DNA of 64,000 nucleotides from Isochrysis galbana (taxonomy: Eukaryota; Haptophyta; Isochrysidales; Isochrysidaceae), in contig CM030945.1 in the NCBI GenBank assembly GCA_018136815.1, positions 1,460,799 through 1,524,798 on the forward strand, given 5' to 3'. The translations under genes were made by a program, and so were the position numbers. Under the pieces are notes generated by a model. It saw only the letters and a list, made by a program, of their open reading frames with translations, had not been told where the DNA came from and ran no database searches. The first letter of the stretch is position 1. Each line of letters begins with the position of its first letter. Positions 21,388 to 30,422 of the stretch are shown piece after piece.

Positions 21388-22383
21388 GTGATAGCTAACT
21401 CAAGCTGGCATCAGATCCGAGGCTCCGTCGAGGACCTCGCACTGCGCCGCTCGCTCTGGATTGCGCTAGGCTCCTTCACAGCTCTAGCTGCGCTCACTGC
21501 CGCCACTTTTGTCGCCGGAGTGCTCTACTCGCCAAAAGTGCGTGCCCTGAATTTCAACATGTTGCTCGTAGCCCTCGTCATCCCTGACGTCATATTCAAC
21601 ACCGATGTGGCTGTCACCAGTTACATCAACGCATACCACAATCGATTTGTCAGCTCCGCTGCCTGCAGCGTTGAGAGCGCCCTCGTCACCTTTGGCTTCA
21701 TGGCCGAGGTCCACATCAATGCAATGATTGTGTACGAGGTGTATCGTTTGTTGGTTGCCATCAAGGCCATGCGTGACTATGAGAGTCCGCCCCGACGTAC
21801 TGTGCTGGTCCGGTGCTGTGCTGCATATGTCTGGGCGGCGTTGGTCTCTTCGGGGCAGCTCCTGGGACTTGATATGTATAGCCCGTTCATGCTAAATGGG
21901 ATGTTTTGCTTGCCGCTGCAGAGCTCAAGGGAGGGCCTACTTTTTTCTTGGCTAGCGTTTGTCCCGCTGATGGCAGGTTTCCCTGTTCTATTTTCCCTGA
22001 GCATCGGGTTCTTGGCCTGGCGACAGAAGCTTTTGACGCTCAACACGCGGGGACGCACAGGCTCCGCCGGCTTCCAGCAGAGCAGCAGAGGAGAAATCGA
22101 GCTTCACCGTGCTCGTGTCAGGCGAGCAAAGCAAGTGGTCATCTATTTCCAACGAATCTTCATCTCACTGACTTTGTGGATACCCACATTTGTGACGAGC
22201 TTTACGTACACACCATCCTCAATCGCTTTCACGATCTTTCTTCTCTCTGGCGTTTTCCAAACATTCATCACAGTCGCCATATGCATGACGAAAGCTGACG
22301 TACAGGAGTCGATCTTTGGGATGTTGCGGTGCAGGGTGTGCTGCTCTTCGAGCAAACTTGCCGTCGCGCCCCTTGGCACGTAG
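21388..22383 (+). CDS. Seven-helix receptor-like gene 2 (5' end uncertain)
   Basis: From IANSSWHQIRG the frame runs to TAG at 22383, about 330 residues. Hydrophobic segments: WIALGSFTALAALTAATFVAG; FNMLLVALVIPDVIFNTDVA; about LVTFGFMAEVHINAMIVYEVY; VLVRCCAAYVWAALVSSGQL; LLFSWLAFVPLMAGFPVLFS; IYFQRIFISLTLWIPTFVTS; IAFTIFLLSGVFQTFITVAI. A basic third loop lies between the fifth and sixth. This is GPCR-like topology, with YEVYRLL at the DRY position and a Cys-rich tail (CRVCCSSS) that could be lipidated. It is a paralogue of 12180-12770. The frame extends 5' to 21202, but that part is antisense to the b561 fragment and unlikely to be real. GATAG at 21383-21387 could be an intron acceptor. Ligand unknown. 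Confidence 0.7.
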   Translation: MIANSSWHQIRGSVEDLALRRSLWIALGSFTALAALTAATFVAGVLYSPKVRALNFNMLLVALVIPDVIFNTDVAVTSYINAYHNRFVSSAACSVESALVTFGFMAEVHINAMIVYEVYRLLVAIKAMRDYESPPRRTVLVRCCAAYVWAALVSSGQLLGLDMYSPFMLNGMFCLPLQSSREGLLFSWLAFVPLMAGFPVLFSLSIGFLAWRQKLLTLNTRGRTGSAGFQQSSRGEIELHRARVRRAKQVVIYFQRIFISLTLWIPTFVTSFTYTPSSIAFTIFLLSGVFQTFITVAICMTKADVQESIFGMLRCRVCCSSSKLAVAPLGT

Positions 22384-22597
22384 AGGTGCATCACTGCTTG
22401 AAAGGGCGCGGCTCCCGATCTAGCACTTTACTCACGCAATTTCGTTCTCTAAGGTCTCCGTCCATGCCGCTTTCGGTTTTCCTGAAACCCGTGTTGTGTG
22501 TATGCATGTATGTGCCCTACACTGTACGTGATGCCGTGGCATCAGTACGCTCTGCTGGATTTTGACACTGATAGCATATTACGTAAAAAAATGTTTT
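22384..22597 (+). other. Downstream region of receptor gene 2
   Basis: Probable 3' UTR and flank. It has TACGTAAAAAAATG near 22580 but no signal I would call a terminator. No gene supported. Confidence 0.3.
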
Positions 22598-22739
22598 AAT
22601 GTTACATCCTAGCCAACGCCACTAGCTCATTGGACACAACTTTTCAGTCCCGGCATCCCGCCATGCCTGACGAGCCAGGTGTCCGCGTGGTACCGGGGAG
22701 GGGGCACTGCCCCCTCCCCTCGATATTTGTCCTCCCCCC
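22598..22739. mobile_element. End fragment of a mariner-like element
   Basis: Closely matches 34168-34315: TGTTACATCCTAGCCAACGC, CATTGGACA, CCCGCCATGCCTGACG, GGGGGCACTGCCCCCTCC and CGATATTTGTCC in the same order. At 34168 this block leads into a mariner-like transposase; here only the end remains, followed by repeat R2. Confidence 0.6.
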
Positions 22740-23070
22740 TGTTGCGGGTAAAGGGGGGACCTTGTACACTTTCCCCCGTACGTTCCGTTTTTAGGTCTTC
22801 CCGCGCGACTCCCTCTCCGTCGCCGCGCCCCAGTCCCCTTCTTCCCGTATCGTCCCGTATCGGTCCGCCCCCCCTCTCCTCTCCTCTCCCGGGCTCCCCG
22901 CGGAAGCCCTCTTCCCCCTCTTCCCTCCCGTCTCTCCCCGAGTGCTTCCTTGAGTTCCCGACCCCCTTTTGTCTATCTTTTTCCCGCGCGATTCCCTTCC
23001 CCCCCGCGCGTGACGTTTTCTCTCGGTGTCTTGACTACGCTCCGCGCTATCGCTCGAGCGCCTTCCGTGC
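22740..23070. repeat. Dispersed repeat R2, copy 2
   Basis: Same module order as 5071-5400, extended by GTGACGTTTTCTCTCGGTGT (about 23010-23030), which recurs at about 37256. Non-coding. Confidence 0.65.
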
Positions 23071-23585
23071 CCCGTATAGTTCGTCGGGCAGTAGTTGCGG
23101 GCTGATCCGCTCGTGGATGTGGGGCTCTCCCATGACGTTGAGCTGGACTTTGTGGTAGTCGCCTCTCCGGCGCAGATAAAAAGTTATGGTCTTTGTCCAC
23201 TAGGACCTCGCCTAGATCGTGCGCGTCCGGATCTTCCTGAGGGACTAACTCTTGCCCTCCGGAGCCGGGGGCGGAGTCTTCGCTTGTTTACTAAGAAGGT
23301 TCATATAATCGAATGTGGTATGTATTAGTCTTGATCTCGTCCATTCAGAGATCTTTTCCCACGACTTAAGAAAGGGGCCTACCGATATGTACTTTCCCCT
23401 ATGGCGTATCCAACGTTCTCCGTCCGGCAAGTAAGCCGCGCATTCTTCCATAGTGTAAACGTCCCCCGTGTCCGGGTTTATGGTGTTGTGAACAATAACT
23501 GTCTGTAGAGACTCCCATTTCGACCTATGTGAGTGATGGATGGCCGGAGGCTTGTGGAAAAGATTGTGCCATATCGGGGAAGGTC
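23071..23585. other. Intergenic, no supported gene
   Basis: Moderate GC, several short frames on both strands. A minus frame at 23245-23451 (YLPDGERWIRHRGKYISVGP) reads protein-like but is too short and isolated to call. It may be a retroelement or gene remnant. Confidence 0.3.
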
Positions 23586-23805
23586 GCCACCTCTTTTAGG
23601 ACCACCTCCCACAAGTCTCCTTCCACACTTCCGCGCCCTCCGTGCTCCGTGCGTGCGTCGTGCGTCGTGCGTCGATCACCATGCCCGTAGTCACCCCCGA
23701 GGAAAGCTCCATGAGCTCCCCACAAGAACCGCGTTCCGCGCTAGCTGCCGGCGCGCCCTCGCAGGCAATCTCCAAGAGTGAGATAAGCCTTGCTCTGACA
23801 GGCCC
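23586..23805 (+). repeat. Dispersed repeat R8, copy 1 (with conserved short frame)
   Basis: An inverted copy lies at about 44556-44757. Both encode the same peptide with few changes (RRASITMPVVTPEESSMSSP ... AGAPSQAISKSE), here on the plus strand and there on the minus. Coding status is unproven, but the conserved frame suggests a former element protein or exon. Confidence 0.5.
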
Positions 23806-23809
23806 TCAA

Positions 23810-23935
23810 GTAGAGCACGAGGGGAGTCGCCGCAAGCAAGGCAGGTTGTGAGAGTGGAGGGATGTAAGGGCGTGGCTACACGGTAGAGGCCCAAGGCCAC
23901 ATGCGGGGCCAGAACTTTAAAAGGTTTTTTTTGCC
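23810..23935 (+). repeat. Short dispersed repeat R9, copy 2
   Basis: TAGAGCACGAGGGGAGTCGC ... GGGCGTGGCTAC ... ACTTTAAAAGGTTTTTTTT. It directly follows R8 copy 1. Confidence 0.55.
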
Positions 23936-24450
23936 ATCGAAGTCGTACCAAAAACCAAAAATCATCATCATCATCAATCATTTGATCATCCGATGTGTCC
24001 AGCCTGCTCACCCGTGCACCGATGCGCATTACGCCAATGGCGTCACATATTACGTCGCACAGGGGCGTTGTCAGTCGCCGAACCTGGAGATTACTCCACG
24101 ACTTTTTCACACAAGGCAACAACTACGAGGCATCTTGCAACTTACCACGACTAAAGACGAGAGCCATAGACAACATTTCCTGGAATTCACCGATGTGATG
24201 GCATCTCGATGCAAGTATGCTGACAAGTAGTGGCAACCATTGCACGCACGAGATCTGATGCTTGCGTAATGCGCAAATCGCAACTGCACGAAGTAGCCGT
24301 GCGCACAACATGGACAGGAAAAAAACCTTGATCACCATTGAACATGGTGACCTCGCATCTGTTGCTCCGGACGCAGCCCGATCGAGCAGATTCCGAGGCG
24401 CCGCGTTAATAATGGCCAGAGTTCTAGTACCACGCGCAAGATGTCTTTAG

Positions 24451-24783
24451 CTATTTTGAAAGATTGAGGAAAGCCCTCACATCGGAGAGCGCCTTGGCAT
24501 CATTTGAGAGGTCCGTCTTGAGTTCAGGGGTGTCAACTGAATTCTGAAAAAGAGAGGGAAAGGTGGGCCGTTGGGATCTACCTTATAGCCAGATGGTGTT
24601 GATGAGGTCAGGGGCCGTGCGCACGCTCAGCGTAGGCGCTTGCGCCGGTGGCGATGTGCGAATCCCATTCACCTGTGCAGAGACGGTTGGTGTCATCGGG
24701 CCGATAGCCTTCTGCTCTGCATCAGCTGCGACAATCGACGGCGACCAGAGGCCACCGTTGAGGATGGAGTCGAAGAATGGCAT
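24451..24783 (-). CDS. Small two-exon gene, 67 residues, unknown family
   Basis: ATG at 24783; exon 24783-24673, GT donor (CAG|GTGAATG), intron with a pyrimidine tract, acceptor TTTTTCAG, exon 24543-24451 ending in TAG. Joined in phase it reads MPFFDSILNGGLWSPSIV..., then PMTPTVSAQ|NSVDTPELKTDL and KALSDVRAFLNLSK. Acidic and soluble, with no signal peptide or helix repeat. I recognise no family. Further 5' exons may exist, because the region upstream of the ATG also has a TATAG acceptor-like end; this could then be the C-terminal part of a larger protein. Confidence 0.45.
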
Positions 24784-25079
24784 GAGTAACTATACCGCAC
24801 GTGTGGTGAGGGAGGTGGAAGGGCAGTTAGTGCCGCACAGCTGGCGGAGGGCCGTGAGGTTGCAGCGCTGGATTGCGCTGATACGTCTCCTCAATGGCCC
24901 CGGTCCCAACCCGCGCGGCTCGTGCGGGTTGCGAGGGTTGTGCAGGGGCGATGGCTCGCGGAGAGCGTTCGCTGGCCGTGCATACTTGCACGGAGCGGGG
25001 GTGGAGGCGACGGAGAGCGTGGCCTGCCTCTCCTCCGGCTTGCCTCACCTCTTCAGCTCTAGAGAGAGCGGGGCGTGAT
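24784..25079. other. Upstream flank of the small gene
   Basis: The minus frame through here (24827 up into the GA repeat) is partly plausible (GAIEETYQRNPALQPHG), but it runs into low-complexity sequence and is not called. Confidence 0.25.
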
Positions 25080-25212
25080 TGAGAGGGGGGGGGGGGGGAG
25101 GGGGCGGACGGGGGAGGGACGGGGAGGGGGGGCGGGGGGAGGGAGGGGGGAAAGAAGAGAGAGAGAGAGAGAGAGGGAGAGATAGAGAACGAGGGATGGA
25201 GAGAGAGAGAGA

Positions 25213-25253
<41 letters not shown>

Positions 25254-25375
25254 GGGGGGGGGGGGAGGGAGAGAGGGAGGGAGGGAGGGAGTGAAGAGAG
25301 AGAGAAAGAGAGAGAGGGAGAGAAGAGAGAGAGAGGGAGAGAGAAGAGAGAGAAGAGAGAGAAGAGAGAGAGAGA
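25080..25375. repeat. GA/G-rich low-complexity block
   Basis: Poly-G at 25085-25100 and 25243-25265, with GAGAGAGGGA arrays between and after. Ser/Leu or Arg/Glu frames are artefacts. Confidence 0.97.
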
Positions 25376-25737
25376 ACTGACGAACCTCTGTCGCGGCGGT
25401 TCCCCATCTGGTTCCCCATCGAGACTCGAGACCCCTTCTTCCATAGCTCTAGTAGAGAGTAGAGAGGAGTCATATAGGCAGGTTGCAGCCCCGCAGGGGG
25501 GTCTCTCTCCTCCCCCTCTCTCTCCGCCTCGCAGCTCCAGCGCTCCCGCCGTTTCCTCGGCTATATCCTCTCTTTCTTCCCCTCCCCCCCCCCCCCCCCC
25601 GTTACTTCCCCCTCCCCCCCCCCCCAACCTCCATACCCCCAGTTTTCCTCTGCTTCCTCCTCTTTCCTCTGAGTTCTGAGATGTTTGCGGCGGTTCCTTC
25701 CTCTTCTTCTCTCGCGGCATGGGCGGCAGCGCGCGAA

Positions 25738-25807
25738 CCATGCGGCTCTCTCTCTCTCTCTCCCTCTCTCTCTCCCTCTCTCTCTCTCCCTCCCTCTCCC
25801 TCTCTCC

Positions 25808-25838
<31 letters not shown>

Positions 25839-25915
25839 CCTCCCTCTCTCTCTCTCTTTCTCTCTCTCTCCCTCCCTCTCCCTCTCTCCCTCTCTCTCTT
25901 CCTCTCTCTTCGCCC
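25738..25915. repeat. (CT)n block
   Basis: CTCTCTC with CCCT and TTTC interruptions. Further poly-C tracts at 25585-25625. Confidence 0.97.
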
Positions 25916-26970
25916 CCCTACTCGCCCTGGTGACGAACCTCAGTGATGAAGCGCGTGTCCGCCAGCCCCTTTTACTCTTTACTCGTAGAGGCTGGAGCAG
26001 CTCTTCTAGCGAGGGAGTCTATGAGTCTACTCCCTCGCCGCTTGGGCTGTCCTCTGACCTCCCTCTTGGCTCCGGCGCCCAGCCAGCAGCAATGGATCAA
26101 GCAGCGATCATCGGGGCCAGCACGCGCGAGCGCGTGCGAGTAAGTCGAAGCTAAGATGTCCCGTAGGTACCTAACACCTAGAGGCTTGATTGAGCTTCTC
26201 AAAACGGCCCCATTTCTATCGGAAAGCTGAAAGCTTAAAATTTGAGCCTTAGACCTCTAGAAGTTGCTCCAACTAGATGAAAGTTGCCCCCTGCCACTAT
26301 CTAGGCCGACATGTGCTTCTTTTTTCAAAAGATGGTGGTGGTGACTCACAGTGACGTTATGCGCAAGCGCGCGCGCAAAAGCAGGAGCCTCACAAACCAG
26401 CCCCGACATCAAGGGCAGGGGGGCAGGCACTCACGGCAGCCACTTGCGCCACGAGGGCGCCTTCAAGCCCGGAAACTGCACCCCTTCGACGCTGCACACA
26501 CTCCCTCTTCTTGCACACCCCTTTCTTCAAGTTTCCACATGAACACAACATGAAATGAAACCCACCCACGGGCCACGGGCACGGATCAGTCGCACACGTA
26601 CACATCATCTATCTCACATGCCCGAAGGAGGTTACCCGTGCTTGCGCGAGTTCATCTGCTACGGTAGTCCGCTCAAGCCGTGCTGCCTTCCTCCTTTGCG
26701 CCTCTTGAGCGCCCTGAGTCCTGAGTTGCTAACGCGTAACGCGCGCCTCTTCGCCTCTTAGCTCTTAGCCTTCTCTGCCTACCTACATATCTCTAAGGGT
26801 CCAAGAAGCCAAGACCAAGAAGAGCCCGATAGCTGTCGCATTCATCCTAGATGATGCGATTTCCATCAGGCTCTTATTTCCAGGTCCTTCGCCGTGCGGC
26901 CACACGGTGAAGCTTAGGTACATCTAGGTTGGTAGGGTTCGTCCCTAGCGATCTAGAATTCGAGTTCTCA
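25916..26970. other. Intergenic, no supported gene
   Basis: Mixed composition; many short frames on both strands, none with recognisable motifs or splice structure. Confidence 0.35.
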
Positions 26971-26974
26971 GGCG

Positions 26975-27125
26975 AGAAGCGCTCAATCACCATCACCCAC
27001 ATCAAAGAAAAGCGTTCAATCATCATCAGCCTACACGTGGAACGCGTTCAATCGCCATCACCCCCACCGCATGGAAAAGCGTTCAATCACCATCAGCCTA
27101 CGCATGGAAAAGCGTTCAATCGCGG
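26975..27125. repeat. ~33-bp tandem repeat (about 4 units)
   Basis: Units resemble AAAAGCGTTCAATCACCATC plus AGCCTACGCATGG, diverged in the first units and nearly exact in the last two. Confidence 0.75.
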
Positions 27126-27344
27126 AAGATCGTGGGGATCATGAGGGTAGCTACCCACTCGTTTGGCAAGAGGGTATGCTGCATCCCGCTCGAGTTGGTG
27201 CGTGACACAGAAAAATGTTGAAACACTAGCGATGTTGGCATAAATTACTCAACAGTACTAAATCCGACAGATATCAAGAATATCCTTAGTAATTAATTTT
27301 TGACAAATTTTTATGGATCGCGGAGCGGCAAAGGAACGGGACTA

Positions 27345-27520
27345 GCGCTCACTCAAGGCAGGACACCCTGCCGCGGCAAGCGCAAGCACCCTTCCCCCCT
27401 TATGCCACCCAGCTCTTCACTAGCTTTCTACCTGCGCTAGCCAGAGCGCCCCTCCCTCCACACTCAGACAGCCCCCTACGCCAGGATCCTGTTCTGGTCT
27501 CGCAGGCAAGGGGGCCTAAT
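27345..27520. repeat. Dispersed repeat R5, copy 1
   Basis: CGCGGCAAGCGCAAGCACCC ... CTAGCTTTCTACCTGCGCTA ... CGCCAGGATCCT ... TGGTCTCGCAGGCAAGG. About 90% alike by eye to 59700-59862. Confidence 0.7.
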
Positions 27521-27642
27521 GGGAGGGAGAGGAGCAACTCCTCAGAGAGGAGCTGTGGGGAAGGAGATGTCTGAGTGGGGGCGCTATACCCTTGCGCTAG
27601 GCATGGGCAGCGACGCCGCCTCAAGACATGTCCTCCCTCTTG

Positions 27643-28020
27643 TCTTGAGTCGAAATTTTTGGTGCTTGAAGCAGAGGGCAAGGGGGTTTGTGCTTCTTGG
27701 GTTAGTTGTAGTTGGAAGAGGGAGTGGGAGAGGGAGTGAAGTGTTGGAAGAGGGCCCAAGGCAGGGCACTGACTTGTAGGTGATTGTGGCCCACAAGAGT
27801 GGGGTGAAAACGTGAAGTGTATCAACAAGGGTCTTGAGTTGAAATTTTTGGTGCTTTGAATAGAGGGCGAGGGGGTTCGTGCTGTTTGGGTTGGTTCTAG
27901 AGGGAAGGGAGAGTAGGAGAGGGAGTCAAGTGTTGAAGGAGGGCCCAAGGCAGGGCACTGAGTTGTAGGTTCTTGTGGCCCACAGGAGTGGGGTGAAAAC
28001 GAGAAGTGAGTCATTATGTT
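27643..28020. repeat. 189-bp tandem duplication
   Basis: The unit starting CTTGAGTCGAAATTTTTGGT at 27643 recurs at 27832 (CTTGAGTTGAAATTTTTGGT) and runs to about 28020. The long minus-strand frame across 27400-28254 therefore has a repeated SPHSCGPQ...QCPALGP block. I regard the frame as probably non-coding. Confidence 0.8.
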
Positions 28021-28545
28021 GAAAAACAGAGGCACAAGTTGCTCTCCGTAGGAGATTGATGGTTGTGAAGTGCCCTCCCATGTTGGGTGCACTGATGGTA
28101 GAGGTTTCCACCATGGGGAGGGCAGCTGAGCTGCCCTCCCACATGAGGTGCTCTTGGGGTGGGAGGGTTTCCCACTGTTGGAGGGGGTCTCAAAGACCCC
28201 CTGCATGCTACGCAGAGCCATGGGGGCAACCTGTTCGGTGCCAGTGCTCCCCACCCCGCGCGCTTGCGCGGGCGTGGTTTGGATGGGCTAGATGGGCTCT
28301 GAGAGGGCTTTCTGACGAGCCGCCTCGGGCGGCATAGGGCGTCCCAGGTGGGGCGCGGTGGCGAGGGTCGCCTGGGGCTCGGGAGCGGTCGCGGCACGCT
28401 CCATAGTTCAAACTATAACAATAGTTTTCTCAAGAATATCCTTAGTAGCACGGCACCCGACAACTGGGCGTGGCGGTACGAAATTGATCGAGCTCTTAAT
28501 AACAACAAGGAGAAGGAGCTGCCTCCCCGGAACCAGCTTCTCCGC

Positions 28546-28803
28546 GAAGGCGGCTTGCCTTCATTTGGTCTCCTTTCACTCAGGGTTTCTTCCCCTCTCC
28601 GTGGGGACTCTCACCCTACCATGAGCCCCCCCCGCGAGCACCCCGAAGGAGAGGCCCAGGAGCACCACGTACGCGACGAGAACGGCGTCGCCTTGGCTCG
28701 GCATGAGGGCGCGCCCCGAGAGGGCCTGGTAGACGCCCACGCCGAGCACTGCGTAGCCCGTCCCCTTGTGCGCGACCCGCCACACGGCGCGGCGCGTGGT
28801 GCG
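28546..28803 (-). pseudogene. Cytochrome b561-type fragment, copy 2
   Basis: The minus strand carries WRVAHKGTGYAVLGVGVYQA and a second hydrophobic run, as in copy 1 at 21061-21385. The duplicated block starts at GGCGGCTTGCCTTCATTTGG and stops at about 28803, where unrelated sequence begins, so even less of the gene is present. Confidence 0.6.
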
Positions 28804-29173
28804 GGCCTTCTAGCAATTCTTGGAGGTGGGGAGTTAATTCCGAATCGACGTGATCTTTGATTTTACGAAGCAGATCATCACGACTCATATCGATGATTGT
28901 TTTCGCAGTGAATTTCTTGCTCAAGAGAGTGTGTATCATATAAACCAGTGTGAATGATTTATCAGCCTCACAAATGGCATGTAAGGTGTCTTTAATGTTC
29001 GTATTGTGCTTGAAATCGAATGAACTGAATAAGGACTTACATTCGCAAGTGCACATCCACAAATTTGGGTTCGACTCAAACAGCCTCCTCAGGGAGTTGT
29101 TGCTCCCCCCCGGGTTGACCCCAAACGCCGGCGGCGGACTGATGCTGTCCAATGCTTCCGCAATAACCTGCAT
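28804..29173 (-). CDS. Unrecognised partial gene, lower GC than surroundings
   Basis: The minus frame from 29173 reads MQVIAEALDSISPPPAFG, SLRRLFESNPNLWMCTCECK, IKDTLHAICEADKSFTLVYM, then LLSKKFTAKTIIDMSRDDLL and DHVDSELTPHLQELLE, after which it runs into the b561 fragment. Balanced composition, Asp/Lys/Ile-rich and lower GC than the neighbourhood, suggesting a gene fragment of different origin. No family recognised. The frame also reads well upstream of the Met (about 29230), so the true start lies further 5'. Confidence 0.4.
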
Positions 29174-29511
29174 GGCAGATTTAGAAGTGCCATATGGCGG
29201 AAAGAGAGGTAAGATGAATTTTTTAAATGCATACTACATCATCAGCCGCCATTCCATTTATAGACATGGTTGAGCACTGTGAGGTGGGTGCCTTTGCTCA
29301 AATACAATAAGATTTTTTTGTACCGACACATCGCGTATTTGGAAACGAGGGGTACCAAATGAAGGCAAATGACCTGAATGAGGGAACTGGGAAAGGGGGA
29401 GGGGGTTGTTAGGGGTTGAGGTTGGGTAACAGGGAGGTACACTAGCACACTGCCTCACGCCGCACAAGTAGCGGGGATTTTTAAGAAGATTTTTTCTCTC
29501 TCTCTTGTCTC

Positions 29512-29650
29512 TTGCTCTCGCTCTCGCTGCGCGCTCTCGCTCTCGCTCCCACCGCCGCTCTCCCTCGCCCTCGCCCTCGCCCTCGTCCTCGCCCTCGCCC
29601 TCGCCCTCGCCCTCGCCCTCGCCCTCGCCCTCGCCCTCGCCCTCTGTCTC
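29512..29650. repeat. (CTCGCC)n hexanucleotide repeat
   Basis: About 15 near-perfect CTCGCC units at 29560-29645, preceded by CTCGCT variants. Confidence 0.95.
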
Positions 29651-29805
29651 GCTCCCCCTCTCGCTCCCGCTCTCCCCCGCGCTCACGCCACCCACCACAG
29701 AGCCACTTGCCAAAAGGCCCCCCCCCCGGTATCCGGTATACCTTTGTTTCTTTGTTTGGTAATATATAAACTACAGTACTATAGTACCAAAGAGCCCGAA
29801 ATACA

Positions 29806-29859
29806 CTACTACTATGTAACATAGTAGCACCGGTGCGCTACTACTATGTAACATAGTAG
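29806..29859. repeat. Duplicated near-palindrome
   Basis: CTACTACTATGTAACATAGTAG at 29806-29827 and again at 29838-29859, separated by CACCGGTGCG. Each unit is itself self-complementary around its centre. Shorter related words (TACTATAGTA, CTACTAGG) flank it. Confidence 0.85.
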
Positions 29860-30159
29860 CAATTTTCCACTACTAGGTTCGACTATAGTAGACCAAATCT
29901 CAACCTATTCCTATTCCTATTCACAGCCTTATGGTATTGTGGGTTTGAGCTCTCTCTCTCTTGCTGTTTGTGTGTGTGGAGTGTGTGTGGAGAGTGGAGA
30001 GCGGAGTGTGGCTGTGTGGCTGCTCGCGGCGCTGCGCGCCGCGCGCTGCTTTCGGATGTGCTCGCGGCGCTGCGCGTCCCTCGCCCAAACACATCGAAAC
30101 ACGGCTGTTTTTAGCCCCTGGCCCCTGGTAGAAACACGCTGTTCCTGTGTTTCCCATGT

Positions 30160-30326
30160 AGGCGGCCCGCACCCACTAGGAGTCTGGGCCAGAGTGTTGA
30201 TTGCCCAGCCCCTGCCAGAGGGCAGGGGCTGGGGTTGATTGTACGGGCCCACCCCGGGGGGTGTCCGCGATGGAGAGAGCGGGGTGCGAGGCCCCCGTTG
30301 ACCCCAACTTATAAAAGTAGGTTGTG
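30160..30326. repeat. Dispersed repeat R1, tail fragment
   Basis: Matches the last ~170 bases of the 14086-15016 copy, from GCCCGCACCCACTAGG to CAACTTATAAAAGTAGGTTG. Confidence 0.7.
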
Positions 30327-30422
30327 AAACTTCTACTTTAGCACTCCCGCAACCGGGCCCTTTGGGAGCCCTTTTATTATTTGCCGGAGAAGGAGAGAGA
30401 GAGAGAGAGGCCTGCGGTCGCG

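Noticed and set aside
24827-25741. 304-codon minus-strand frame
   Set aside because: Most of it translates GA/CT low complexity; only the first ~80 codons look protein-like and lack any family support.
26975-27125. CRISPR-like array
   Set aside because: Units are contiguous tandem repeats without unique spacers, and the genome is eukaryotic.
27400-28254. 284-codon minus-strand frame with internal peptide repeat
   Set aside because: The repeat follows the 189-bp DNA duplication, composition is biased (Ser/Pro/Thr), and there is no splice or family support.
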